Assembly (NCBI GenBank): GCA_002430925.1
Contig: DJDD01000147.1
Coordinates: 1 to 22,801 of the forward strand
DNA length: 22,801 nt
Reading direction: 5' to 3'
Source: Flavobacteriales bacterium UBA5933
Lineage (GTDB): Bacteria; Bacteroidota; Bacteroidia; Flavobacteriales; Weeksellaceae
The notes below the pieces were generated by a model. The model was given only the letters and a program-made list of their open reading frames with translations. It had not been told where the DNA came from and ran no database searches. Positions within the stretch are counted from its first letter, which is position 1, and the number at the start of each line of letters is the position of its first letter. Below, piece by piece: positions 1-7,534 of the stretch. The position numbers were made by a program, and so were the translations under genes.

Positions 1-121
1 TAAAAAGTATATTGAAATATTAAAAAATACTTTGTATAAACCTTAAAAATTTTAATAAAAGTATATTCATTAAATATAATGTTTTATCTTAAATTTTATA
101 TCATCAAAAACGAAAAATTAT

Positions 122-129
122 TACTTTTG
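122..129 (+). promoter_or_regulatory. Bacteroidota -7 box (TACTTTTG)
   Basis: TACTTTTG matches the Bacteroidota -7 consensus TAnnTTTG. It ends 7 bases before the ATG at 137, so the transcript would have almost no leader. No TTG is seen at the -33 spacing, so the call rests on one box in AT-rich DNA. Confidence 0.5.
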
Positions 130-136
130 TTATATT

Positions 137-397
137 ATGAACATAGCACAAGAAAAAATAGATTTTGCATTATCACAAATCGAAAATCACTTAAAAGATT
201 TAGGAATTAAAAATAATTTTTCTTTTCTCCGTATAGAAGAATCAGATGATGAAAATGAAAAAATATTTTTTTATGAAGTTTCAACTCCAAACTTCAAAAC
301 AATTATTCAAATTTCTTATAATTTTATGAAAGAAGAACAAAATCATTCATCAGATCCTTCATTTAGTTGGATGGATTATAAAAAGATCACCGAATAA
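137..397 (+). CDS. hypothetical protein, 86 aa
   Basis: I do not recognise this small protein. It has an amphipathic N-terminal helix-like stretch (about residues 1-22), an acidic patch SDDENEK near residue 35, and alternating hydrophobic stretches (IFFYEVSTPNF, TIIQISYNF) that look like beta strands. There is no signal peptide or membrane segment, so it is probably cytosolic. It starts at an ATG just downstream of a good -7 box and ends 13 bp before the thioesterase gene in the same direction, so the two are probably cotranscribed. The box and the tight spacing support it as a real gene; no function can be given. Confidence 0.6.
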   Translation: MNIAQEKIDFALSQIENHLKDLGIKNNFSFLRIEESDDENEKIFFYEVSTPNFKTIIQISYNFMKEEQNHSSDPSFSWMDYKKITE

Positions 398-410
398 CAA
401 AGTAAACAAT

Positions 411-830
411 ATGGAAGTTGAAAATAATCTAAATACTTTTCGAATAAAAACTCGTATTTTATATAAACATACTGACCAAATGAAAGTTGTTTATTATGGA
501 AATTACCCTGAGTTTTATGAAATTGGACGTGTAGAGCTGATGCGAGAAAGAGGTTTTCCATATGCTGAATTAGAAGCAATGGGAATACAAATGCCTATTA
601 TAGAAATGCATTCGAAATATATTGGTAGTGCATTATATGATGAATTAATAGAAATAGAAACTACTGTAAAAGAAAGAAACACTGGAATAAGAATACAATT
701 TGATTATAATATTTATAATGAAGCAGGTAAAAAAATAAATGAAGGTTACACTATTCTATGTTTTATAGATGCTGAAACTCGTAAACCTATTCGTGTACCT
801 GAAAGAATATGGACAAGCCTTGGTTTATAA
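411..830 (+). CDS. 4HBT (YbgC/FadM-type) acyl-CoA thioesterase
   Basis: A 139-residue single hotdog-fold protein, the usual length for this family. The diagnostic stretch is HTDQMKVVYYGNYPEFYE (residues 20-37), matching the YbgC pattern DTDxxGVVYxxxYxxxxE; the Asp at residue 22 is the expected catalytic acid. These enzymes hydrolyse acyl-CoA or acyl-ACP thioesters in the cytosol; in gammaproteobacteria YbgC is linked to the Tol-Pal envelope system, but no tol genes are visible here. One family-typical glycine (MG/GG before VV) is a lysine (K25). It follows the 86-aa gene by 13 bp and precedes apt, whose own promoter suggests a separate unit. Family assignment is firm; substrate is unknown. 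Confidence 0.88.
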   Translation: MEVENNLNTFRIKTRILYKHTDQMKVVYYGNYPEFYEIGRVELMRERGFPYAELEAMGIQMPIIEMHSKYIGSALYDELIEIETTVKERNTGIRIQFDYNIYNEAGKKINEGYTILCFIDAETRKPIRVPERIWTSLGL

Positions 831-871
831 ATTTTAATTATACATTAAGAATCTATCTGAATTTTTCTTTT

Positions 872-879
872 TAAATTTG
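872..879 (+). promoter_or_regulatory. -7 box (TAAATTTG) upstream of apt
   Basis: TAAATTTG is a perfect match to TAnnTTTG, 36 bp before the apt ATG. No TTG at -33 was found. An in-frame TTG at 877 is part of this box and is therefore not a likely start codon. Confidence 0.5.
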
Positions 880-915
880 CAGCTTTGTTTAATTAAAACT
901 GTTAATAAAATAGCA

Positions 916-1446
916 ATGTCAACAATACAAGAAAAAATAAATAACACAATAGTAGATGTCGTTGATTTTCCTAAAAAAGGAATAATTTATAAAGACATTA
1001 CTCCTTTATTTTTGAATCCTGAACTTTCTGAAGAGATTGTAAATGAATTTGTAGAAAAAGCAAAAGGAAAAATAGATATTGTTTGTGGTATAGAAAGTAG
1101 AGGTTTTTTGTATGGTATACAAATTGCACAAAAATTAAACGTTCCATTTGTTTTGGTTCGTAAAGCTGGAAAATTACCTCCTCCAACAATTAATCAATCT
1201 TATGATTTAGAATATGGACAAGCGACAATTGAAGTTAATCCTAATTACATAAAAAAAGATGCTAGAGTTTTAATTCACGATGATATATTAGCAACTGGTG
1301 GTACTGCAGAGGCTTGTGCTGAGTTAATAGAAAAATGCGGAGGAAAAGTTGAACAGTTTTCTTTCATCATGGATTTAACATTTTTAAATGGAAAAGATAA
1401 ATTAATAAAACATACTAACGATATAGTTTCTTTAGTAGAATTTTAA
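916..1446 (+). CDS. apt: adenine phosphoribosyltransferase
   Basis: Catalyses adenine + PRPP to AMP + pyrophosphate in purine salvage (cytosol). The 176-residue product has the normal APRT length. Key motifs: DFPKKGIIYKDITPL near the N terminus (residues 17-31, adenine/hood region), GIESRGF (58-64), RKAGKLP (82-88) and the PRPP-binding loop VLIHDDILATGGTAEA (118-133). The ATG at 916 gives the usual start (MSTIQEKI); starting further upstream would add 13 residues overlapping the -7 box. It is convergent with the DUF218 gene and they share a terminator hairpin. Identification is very secure. Confidence 0.96.
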   Translation: MSTIQEKINNTIVDVVDFPKKGIIYKDITPLFLNPELSEEIVNEFVEKAKGKIDIVCGIESRGFLYGIQIAQKLNVPFVLVRKAGKLPPPTINQSYDLEYGQATIEVNPNYIKKDARVLIHDDILATGGTAEACAELIEKCGGKVEQFSFIMDLTFLNGKDKLIKHTNDIVSLVEF

Positions 1447-1450
1447 TCAT

Positions 1451-1478
1451 AAAAAAGCCTTTTAAAAAAGGCTTTTTT
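1451..1478. terminator. bidirectional rho-independent terminator
   Basis: A perfect 13-bp inverted repeat AAAAAAGCCTTTT / AAAAGGCTTTTTT (1451-1463 and 1466-1478) with a 2-base loop. It has an A-tract on one side and a T-tract on the other, so it can stop transcription from both apt (+) and the convergent DUF218 gene (-). It starts 5 bp after the apt stop and reaches the stop codon of the opposite gene. Confidence 0.9.
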
Positions 1479-2125
1479 TATTTTTTAGGGTCTATTATTA
1501 TTTCCGGTGCTCTGTCACTTCTTATATCTAATAAAGCTTTTATATTTGCAAAAACTTCTCTAATAGTTTGGCTTGTTTCTGTATCGTAAGAATTCTTGTC
1601 TGCATTGTAACCAATACAATCAAGTCCTAAAACCTTTCCTAAAAACACAGCTCTTCTTAAGTGATATGACTGAGAGATTAGTATAACCTTATTAAATTCA
1701 AATATATTTTTAGTTCTATATATTGTACTATAAGTATCCAAACCCGAACCATCTAAATATGTATCTTCAATCTTTACTCCTCGTTCTAATACATATTTTT
1801 CCATGACATCTATTTCATTAAAATTTTCATGAATTTTTTCTCCAGAAAGTAATATCACATCAACTTGTCCTGCTTTATAAAGTCTTATAGCAGCATCTAA
1901 TCTATCTTTTAAATATAGTGTAGGACTTCTATCTTTATTGACTTTTGCTCCAAAAACGACTGCAATTCTATAATCATCAGGAATCTGCTTTTGAATATTA
2001 TATATATAAAACATCGTGTAAATATGTATTACTAATGCTACTATTAAAGTAAAAATAGCAATAGCACCTATTAGTAATGTACTTTTACGAAATATAAATC
2101 TACCAACCTTTAAAAACCTACCCAA
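1478..2125 (-). CDS. DUF218/SanA-YdcF family membrane protein
   Basis: A 215-residue protein with a short basic N terminus, one membrane segment (about residues 17-38), then a DUF218 domain. Family features visible: IAVVFGAKV (about 54-62), the conserved KDRLDAAIRLYKAGQVDVIL block, LSGEK, an N-E pair in NFNEID, LDGSGLDTYSTIYR and SQSYHLRRAVFLGKVLG. E. coli SanA, of the same family, is linked to envelope barrier function; the biochemical role is not established. The start is uncertain: the best start is a TTG at 2125, because the next ATG (residue 38) would delete the membrane anchor. A near-match -7 box (GATTTTTG, complement of 2149-2156) lies suitably upstream of the TTG. Confidence 0.82.
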   Translation of the reverse strand: MGRFLKVGRFIFRKSTLLIGAIAIFTLIVALVIHIYTMFYIYNIQKQIPDDYRIAVVFGAKVNKDRSPTLYLKDRLDAAIRLYKAGQVDVILLSGEKIHENFNEIDVMEKYVLERGVKIEDTYLDGSGLDTYSTIYRTKNIFEFNKVILISQSYHLRRAVFLGKVLGLDCIGYNADKNSYDTETSQTIREVFANIKALLDIRSDRAPEIIIDPKK

Positions 2126-2217
2126 TTTTATATTATAATGATTCTTTACAAAAATCTACAAGATTTACCTTATTAAAAAATATTTCTATAAAAAAAAACA
2201 TCGTATTTTTACAAGCA

Positions 2218-3009
2218 ATGGACAAACTAGAGTTAAGAACGGTTACTGTAGAACGCTATCTACAACCATTAAGAGAAGGAGGTTCTTTACCTGCATTAGC
2301 CGATGCTGATGATGGTTTTAAATATGTTTTAAAATTTAAAGGAGCTGGTCATGGACCAAGAATGCTTATATCTGAATTACTTGGAGGAGAAATCGCAAGA
2401 GTATTAGGTTTTAAAGTTCCTGAATTAGTTTTTGCTTTATTAGATAAATACTTTGGACAATCAGAAGCTGATGAAGAAATTCAAGATTTACTTAAATTTA
2501 GTGAAGGAACCAATTTAGCTTTACATTATTTATCTGGAGCTATAAATTATGATCCTGCTGTTATGCAAATTGATGATAAATTATCATCACAAATTGTTTG
2601 GTTAGATGCTTTTTTAACTAATGTAGACCGTACCTTTCGTAATACCAATATGCTAATGTGGCATAAAGAATTATGGCTTATCGATCACGGTGCATCGTTT
2701 TACTTTCACCATTCGTGGGATAATTGGGAAAAAGCTGCAATAGCCCCTTTTCAACCAATAAAAGATCATGTATTATTAAAAAACGCAACAAAACTTGAGG
2801 AAGTAGACAAGGAGTTTAAAAGAAAAATAAACAAAGATATTATTGATGAAATCGTTGACCTTATTCCTGATGAATGGTTAGAAATTGAAACCTATCATTC
2901 TACTTATGATGAAATGAGAACTGTCTACAAAACCTTCATTAAAACAAGATTAAACAATACAGAAATTTTCATAAACGAAGCCAATAATGCAAGAAAAAAT
3001 CTTATATGA
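2218..3009 (+). CDS. HipA-like kinase (HipA_2 type)
   Basis: A 263-residue protein that resembles the catalytic part of HipA-type serine/threonine kinases but lacks HipA's separate N-terminal subdomain. Visible kinase elements: YVLKFKG with K39 as the candidate ATP-anchoring lysine, a helix with E53 (ISELLGGEIA), the catalytic-loop-like NVDRTFRNTN (residues 135-144; D137 and N142/N144) and the metal-site-like LIDHG (D156). These match the HipA pattern N-x-D-R-x-x-x-N. The ATG at 2218 follows TATTTTTA (2204-2211), a weak -7 box. Its last 23 bp overlap the DUF3037 gene, suggesting translational coupling. No HipB-like helix-turn-helix antitoxin gene is nearby. The target is unknown; toxin activity is only a possibility. 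Confidence 0.8.
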   Translation: MDKLELRTVTVERYLQPLREGGSLPALADADDGFKYVLKFKGAGHGPRMLISELLGGEIARVLGFKVPELVFALLDKYFGQSEADEEIQDLLKFSEGTNLALHYLSGAINYDPAVMQIDDKLSSQIVWLDAFLTNVDRTFRNTNMLMWHKELWLIDHGASFYFHHSWDNWEKAAIAPFQPIKDHVLLKNATKLEEVDKEFKRKINKDIIDEIVDLIPDEWLEIETYHSTYDEMRTVYKTFIKTRLNNTEIFINEANNARKNLI

Positions 3010-3370
3010 ATATGCAATTCTTCGTTTAGTACCTAAAGTAGAACGCGAAGAATTTATCAATGTTGGTGTAATTCTTTTTTCTAAAAAAGAAAATTATTTA
3101 AAAGTTAAATACTTTATTAATGATAAAAGAATTAATGCCTTTTGTCATGAACTTGACTTAAATTTTATTGACAGTAACTTAAATGCTTTATCTAAAATTG
3201 CTGAAGGTTTACATACAGAATCTGCTGTTTCAAATTTTGGAATTGCTGAACGCTTCCGTTGGTTAACGGCTGTACGAAGTTCATCTTTACAAACTTCAAG
3301 ACCACATCCAGGAAAAACAAAAGATCTTGATAAAACTCTAGAAAAATTATTCAGAGAATACGTTTTATAA
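2987..3370 (+). CDS. DUF3037 domain protein, partner of HipA-like kinase
   Basis: A 127-residue protein recognisable as DUF3037 from YEYAILRLVPKVEREEFINV near the N terminus (about residues 7-26), the following GVILFS, and ERFRWLTAVRSSSLQTSRPH (about 88-107). The family's function is not established. Its ATG lies inside the 3' end of the kinase gene in another frame (23-bp overlap), so the two products are probably made together and may act together. No signal peptide or membrane segment. The length is close to full for the family and no damage is seen. Confidence 0.82.
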   Translation: MQEKILYEYAILRLVPKVEREEFINVGVILFSKKENYLKVKYFINDKRINAFCHELDLNFIDSNLNALSKIAEGLHTESAVSNFGIAERFRWLTAVRSSSLQTSRPHPGKTKDLDKTLEKLFREYVL

Positions 3371-3450
3371 AACTTAATTACTTAAAAACGAGTTTATTAA
3401 AAAATCAGTTATAAATTAGTTATAACAATAATTTTTAAATATTTATCGCC

Positions 3451-3777
3451 ATGAGCAAATTAAGAAACAACGTAAGATTAACAGGAAATGTCGGAAAAAA
3501 CCCAGAGATCAAAACATTAGAAAACGACAAAAAAATTGCAAGATTTAGTTTAGCTACAAATGAAAGCTATACAAATAGTAAAAATGAAAAAATTCAACAA
3601 ACTACTTGGCACAATATCGTTGCATATGGTCCAATAGTATCAATCATTGAAAAACATGTTGAAAAAGGTAAACAAATTGGCGTAGATGGAAAACTTACTT
3701 ATCGAGATTACACTGATAAAGAAGGTATAAATAGAAACATCACAGAAATTGTAATAGATGAAATAATTCTTTTGTAG
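3451..3777 (+). CDS. ssb: single-stranded DNA-binding protein, short form
   Basis: A 108-residue SSB comprising essentially only the OB fold: MSKLRNNVRLTGNVGKNPE at the N terminus, FSLATNESYTN, then TTWHNIVAYG (W53, a typical ssDNA-stacking tryptophan) and EKGKQIGVDGKLTYRDYTDK. It binds ssDNA in replication, repair or recombination. The C terminus ends ITEIVIDEIILL, with no flexible linker and no acidic DDDIPF-like tail, the part that recruits partner proteins in standard SSBs. It may therefore be an accessory paralogue (as for natural-transformation or mobile-element SSBs). It is a monocistronic-looking gene with its own terminator. Identity is firm, role unclear. Confidence 0.92.
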   Translation: MSKLRNNVRLTGNVGKNPEIKTLENDKKIARFSLATNESYTNSKNEKIQQTTWHNIVAYGPIVSIIEKHVEKGKQIGVDGKLTYRDYTDKEGINRNITEIVIDEIILL

Positions 3778-3786
3778 AGCGTTAAG

Positions 3787-3822
3787 AAAAAAGGAAATAA
3801 TAAAAAATTATTTCCTTTTTTT
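3787..3822. terminator. bidirectional terminator between ssb and sufS
   Basis: A perfect 15-bp inverted repeat (3787-3801 and 3807-3821) built on GGAAATAAT / ATTATTTCC with flanking A and T tracts and a 5-base A loop. It lies 10 bp after the ssb stop and 22 bp beyond the convergent sufS stop, so it suits both genes. Confidence 0.88.
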
Positions 3823-3843
3823 AATTTATCTATAATATTCTTA

Positions 3844-5067
3844 CTACCCTAACATTCTTATAGCAGTTTTTAATCCTTCTATAAAAACATCTATTTCTTG
3901 TTTTGTATTGTATACTGCAAAGGAAACACGAACGGTTCCCGGAATATTAAAATGTTGCATAATTGGTTGAGCACAGTGATGTCCTGTACGAACTGCAATT
4001 CCTTTTTTATCTAAAATCATTCCTACATCAGAAGAATGAACGCCAGAAAATTTTAGATTAAATGATACTGCTCCTGAATGCTCTGCATCTTTTGCATAAA
4101 TTTCTACTTCATCAAATTCTGACAAACGTTGAATAGTATAATCAATCAATTCTTTTTCGTAATCATGAATATTTTGAATCCCAATAGAATTAATGTAATC
4201 TACGGCAGCTCCTAATCCTATAATTCCAGCAATATCAGGAGTTCCTGCTTCAAACTTAAATGGTAAACACGCATAGGTAGATTTCTCCATCGTTACGTCT
4301 TTTATCATTTCTCCTCCTCCATGAAATGGAGGTAATTCATTTAAGATACTTTCTTTTCCATATAATACCCCTATTCCTGTAGGTCCATACATTTTATGCC
4401 CCGAAAATGCAAGAAAATCACAATCCATTGCTTGAACATCAATATGTGTATGTGGTGCTGATTGAGCGGCATCAATTAAAACCCAAGCTCCTTTTGCATG
4501 TGCTTTAGCAATAATTTCTTTTATAGGATTAATAACTCCCAAAGCATTGGATATCTGATTAACAGAAACAATCTTTGTTTTATCAGTTAATAAATCATCT
4601 AACTTTTCGATATCTAAAATACCTTCTTTAGTAAGTGGAATATAACTTAGTTTAGCTCCTGTTCTTTCTGATAATAATTGCCAAGGAACAATATTTGAAT
4701 GATGTTCTATTTCTGTAATTATAATTTCATCTTCAGCTGTAAGAACATTTCTTAAAACATTAGATACTAAGTTAATTCCTTCTGTTGTACCTTTTGTAAA
4801 AATTATTTCGTGATCAGATTTTGCATTGATAAATTTCTGAATCTTACGACGAGATTCTTCCATCATATCAGTAGCTTCTTGGCTTAATGTGTGAATACCA
4901 CGATGTACATTCGCATTATATTTTTCATAATATTCATCTAGAATATCTAAAACTACTTTTGGTGATTGAGAAGTAGCTCCATTATCTAAATAAACTAAAG
5001 GTTTACCGTTTACTTCTCTTTTTAGAATTGGAAATTGACTTCTTATTTGTTGAATATCTATTGACAT
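3844..5067 (-). CDS. sufS: cysteine desulfurase SufS
   Basis: PLP-dependent group II cysteine desulfurase that removes sulfur from cysteine as a persulfide for Fe-S cluster assembly. With the ATG at 5067 the product is 407 residues, normal for SufS. Key residues: H123 in EHHSNIVPW, D199 in LIDAAQSAPH, the PLP lysine K225 in FSGHKMYGPTG, and the catalytic C365 in RTGHHCAQP, within a group II-type context. An in-frame TTG 21 bp upstream is not needed. It is last in the suf operon, 173 bp after sufD, a larger gap than elsewhere in the operon, so a separate promoter is possible. No sufE follows; the convergent neighbour is ssb. Confidence 0.97.
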   Translation of the reverse strand: MSIDIQQIRSQFPILKREVNGKPLVYLDNGATSQSPKVVLDILDEYYEKYNANVHRGIHTLSQEATDMMEESRRKIQKFINAKSDHEIIFTKGTTEGINLVSNVLRNVLTAEDEIIITEIEHHSNIVPWQLLSERTGAKLSYIPLTKEGILDIEKLDDLLTDKTKIVSVNQISNALGVINPIKEIIAKAHAKGAWVLIDAAQSAPHTHIDVQAMDCDFLAFSGHKMYGPTGIGVLYGKESILNELPPFHGGGEMIKDVTMEKSTYACLPFKFEAGTPDIAGIIGLGAAVDYINSIGIQNIHDYEKELIDYTIQRLSEFDEVEIYAKDAEHSGAVSFNLKFSGVHSSDVGMILDKKGIAVRTGHHCAQPIMQHFNIPGTVRVSFAVYNTKQEIDVFIEGLKTAIRMLG

Positions 5068-5195
5068 TTTTTTACTAAATTTTGCCAAAGTATAAATTAA
5101 ACTTTGACTGTTCTAAAACTATTTATAATCAAGATAGTATAAATAAAAAAGTAAGCATTCAAAAAATAATTTCAAATACTTACTTTATATTTAAA

Positions 5196-5220
5196 AATAA
5201 GTTTAAAATTAAAACTTATT
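5196..5220 (-). terminator. weak AT-rich stem-loop after sufD
   Basis: A 9-bp inverted repeat AATAAGTTT / AAACTTATT (5196-5204 and 5212-5220) with a 7-base loop, about 20 bp beyond the sufD stop. On the minus strand a short T-run follows the stem. It could attenuate transcription between sufD and sufS, but the stem has only one G-C pair, so this is tentative. Confidence 0.3.
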
Positions 5221-5240
5221 ATTTATAATTCAAAAACTAT

Positions 5241-6560
5241 TTATAATTCAAAGTCTAAACTAACACCTAATTTTTCAGCAATTATAGCGTTAACTCTATT
5301 TGATATTTGAGGTATATTAACATGTCTTAATGCATCAGAAGCGAATGCATATAATAACATTGCTTTTGCTTCTTTCTTAGGGATACCTCTTTGTTGCATA
5401 TAAAATAATGATTCTTCTTCTAATTGACCTACAGTACAACCATGAGAACATTTTACATCATCTGCAAAAATTTCTAATTGAGGTTTAGTATCAATAGAAG
5501 CTTTATCAGATAAAAGTACATTATTATTTTGCTGAAAAGCGTTTAATTTTTGAGCTTCTTTATGTACATAAATTTTTCCATTGAAAACTCCATGTGCATT
5601 TCCATCATAAATTCCTTTGTACAATTCATGAGACTCACAATTAGGGAAATTATGCTCTACAAATGTATGATGATCCACATGTTGTTTTCCATCAATTACA
5701 GTAATACCATCCATAACAGAATTACAATTTTCACCGTTTTGATAAAAATTTAAATTGTTTCGAACAATTTTACCTCCAAAAGCAAAAGTAAATACATATG
5801 CACGAGAATCTCTTTCTTGATTAATGTAAGTATTATCAATTAAAGATGCATCATTTGTATCATTTTGTAATTTATGCCAATGTACTTCTGCATTTTTACC
5901 AACATTAACTTCAGTAACAACGTTTGTTAAATTCGCTTTGTTATCTAATGTTTGATGTCTTTCTATAATTTGTACTTGTGCATTATCACCTACAACAACT
6001 AAATTTCTTGGTTGATACATTGCTTCTTGAGAAGCTCCTTCAGAAAAATAAACAATCTGAATTGGTTTAGAAAGTATTACATTGTTAGGGATATAAATAA
6101 AAGCACCATCTTTTGCAAAAGCAGTATTTAAAGCAACTAAACTTTCATCTTTTTTTGCAATTTTACCGTAATAATTTTCTATCACAGATTGATGAACTGT
6201 TTTATGCATTGCACTAGAAAGCACACATATATCAGCTTCATCATGTGTTGTGTTTGATAAGAAAGACGAATATTTACCATTAATAAAAACGATAGTATAA
6301 GTATCGATTTCATTCACTAAATATTTTTTAATGTCTTTGTATTCAATTGCTACTTCATCTTCTGGGAATAATTTATAATCCACTTTCAATAAAGGAGCAA
6401 GGTTTGTATATTTCCATTCTTCGTCTTTACGTGTAGGAAAACCTTTTTGATTAAAGATATCGATAGCTTCTTGACGCATACCTTCGATTCCTTTATTCAC
6501 TTTGTTTTTTTCATTAAACACTAAATGACGAGAAACTAAATTTTCTTTTAAATCAATCAT
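5241..6560 (-). CDS. sufD: Fe-S cluster assembly protein SufD
   Basis: Component of the SufBCD scaffold on which Fe-S clusters are built. The 439-residue product has an N-terminal helical region with the typical PTRKDEEWKYTNLAPLL (about residues 42-58), then the right-handed beta-helix core and a C-terminal helical domain with CSHGCTVGQLEEESLFYMQQ and KEAKAMLLYAFASD. The conserved ADDVKCSHG sits before it. It starts at ATG 6560, 112 bp after sufC, in the same direction. The spacer upstream carries TTTTAGA-type repeats. Identification is secure. Confidence 0.97.
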   Translation of the reverse strand: MIDLKENLVSRHLVFNEKNKVNKGIEGMRQEAIDIFNQKGFPTRKDEEWKYTNLAPLLKVDYKLFPEDEVAIEYKDIKKYLVNEIDTYTIVFINGKYSSFLSNTTHDEADICVLSSAMHKTVHQSVIENYYGKIAKKDESLVALNTAFAKDGAFIYIPNNVILSKPIQIVYFSEGASQEAMYQPRNLVVVGDNAQVQIIERHQTLDNKANLTNVVTEVNVGKNAEVHWHKLQNDTNDASLIDNTYINQERDSRAYVFTFAFGGKIVRNNLNFYQNGENCNSVMDGITVIDGKQHVDHHTFVEHNFPNCESHELYKGIYDGNAHGVFNGKIYVHKEAQKLNAFQQNNNVLLSDKASIDTKPQLEIFADDVKCSHGCTVGQLEEESLFYMQQRGIPKKEAKAMLLYAFASDALRHVNIPQISNRVNAIIAEKLGVSLDFEL

Positions 6561-6564
6561 CTTT

Positions 6565-6612
6565 TTTTAGATTTTAGAGTTTAGACCTCAGATTTTAGAT
6601 ATAGAGTTTAGA
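6565..6612. repeat. TTTTAGA-type heptamer repeats in the sufC-sufD spacer
   Basis: Five copies of (T/G)TTTAGA occur at 6565-6571, 6572-6578, 6579-6585, 6593-6599 and 6606-6612. The segment GATTTTAGATATA is shared with the sufB-sufC spacer. The repeats sit immediately upstream of the sufD start on the coding (minus) strand. Confidence 0.7.
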
Positions 6613-6672
6613 TTTTTAATAAAAAATTAAAATATTTAACTCCCATTTTCTAGCTTCTAAATTCTAAATTAA

Positions 6673-7428
6673 TTAGATTCCTGCTTCTTCTTTTACCCAA
6701 TCGTAACCTTTTTCTTCTAATTCTAAGGCTAATTCTTTTCCTCCAGATTTAATGATTTTTCCATCAGCTAAAACGTGAACGAAATCAGGAACAATATAAT
6801 CTAATAAACGTTGGTAGTGAGTAATCACTAAAACTCCGTTATCTTTGTTTTTAAATTCATTAACACCTTCTGCAACAATACGTAAAGCATCAATATCTAA
6901 TCCAGAATCTGTTTCATCTAAGATTGCTAATTTTGGATTTAACATTAACATTTGAAAAATTTCATTACGTTTTTTCTCTCCTCCAGAAAAACCTTCGTTT
7001 AAAGATCGAGATAAGAAATCTTTTTTAATTCCTAATAAATCTGCTTTTTCACGAATTAATTTCAACATTTCAGAAGCTCCCATTTCTTCTAAACCTTGCG
7101 CTTTACGAGTTTCATTAATAGATGTTTTAATGAAATTAGTAACAGAAACACCTGGTATTTCAATAGGATATTGGAAAGACATAAAAATTCCTTTTTGAGC
7201 TCTTTCTTCAGGTGCTAATTCTAAAATTGATTCATCATCTAATTCAATATCACCTTCAGTTACTTCGTAATCTTCTTTACCAGTAATTACATTAGATAAA
7301 GTTGATTTTCCTGCTCCATTTGGGCCCATGATTGCATGAACCTCACCTGGATTAATTTGAAGATTTAAACCTTTTAATATTTCACGCTCCTCAATACGCG
7401 CGTGTAAGTCTTTTAAATTTAATAACAT
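6673..7428 (-). CDS. sufC: Fe-S cluster assembly ATPase SufC
   Basis: ABC-type ATPase subunit of SufBCD; its ATP-driven dimerisation rearranges SufB-SufD during cluster assembly. The 251-residue product shows Walker A GPNGAGKS (35-42), Q-loop in FQYPIEIPGV (about 85-94), the SufC-type signature FSGGEKKRNE (147-156), Walker B LAILDETDSGLD (167-178) and the switch histidine H204 in VITHYQ. ATG 7428 is the clear start. It lies between sufB (106-bp spacer) and sufD (112-bp spacer), both spacers having related repeats. Identification is secure. Confidence 0.98.
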   Translation of the reverse strand: MLLNLKDLHARIEEREILKGLNLQINPGEVHAIMGPNGAGKSTLSNVITGKEDYEVTEGDIELDDESILELAPEERAQKGIFMSFQYPIEIPGVSVTNFIKTSINETRKAQGLEEMGASEMLKLIREKADLLGIKKDFLSRSLNEGFSGGEKKRNEIFQMLMLNPKLAILDETDSGLDIDALRIVAEGVNEFKNKDNGVLVITHYQRLLDYIVPDFVHVLADGKIIKSGGKELALELEEKGYDWVKEEAGI

Positions 7429-7434
7429 TTTTTC

Positions 7435-7483
7435 TTTAGATTTTAGATTTTAGATTTTAGATATAAGTATCTTTCTATCTAAA
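7435..7483. repeat. tandem TTTTAGA repeats and dyad in the sufB-sufC spacer
   Basis: Three perfect tandem copies of TTTTAGA (7441-7447, 7448-7454, 7455-7461) follow a partial copy (7435-7440). The last copy forms an 8-bp inverted repeat TTTAGATA / TATCTAAA (7456-7463 and 7476-7483) with a 12-base loop. On the coding strand the array lies 7 bases before the sufC ATG. Confidence 0.75.
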
Positions 7484-7534
7484 TCTATTTATATTATTCT
7501 AATTTCTTAATTCTAATTCCTAACTTCTAAAAAA

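Noticed and set aside
1..136. Possible gene or RNA at the left edge
   Set aside because: Only very AT-rich sequence with stops in all frames and no clear structure apart from the -7 box at 122-129.
5068..5088. TTG-started extension of sufS by seven residues
   Set aside because: SufS of normal length begins at ATG 5067, and the TTG lies in a TACTTTGG stretch that looks more like part of a promoter.
5550..5753. 67-codon plus-strand ORF within sufD
   Set aside because: It is a shadow of the conserved sufD frame with no promoter or recognisable domain.
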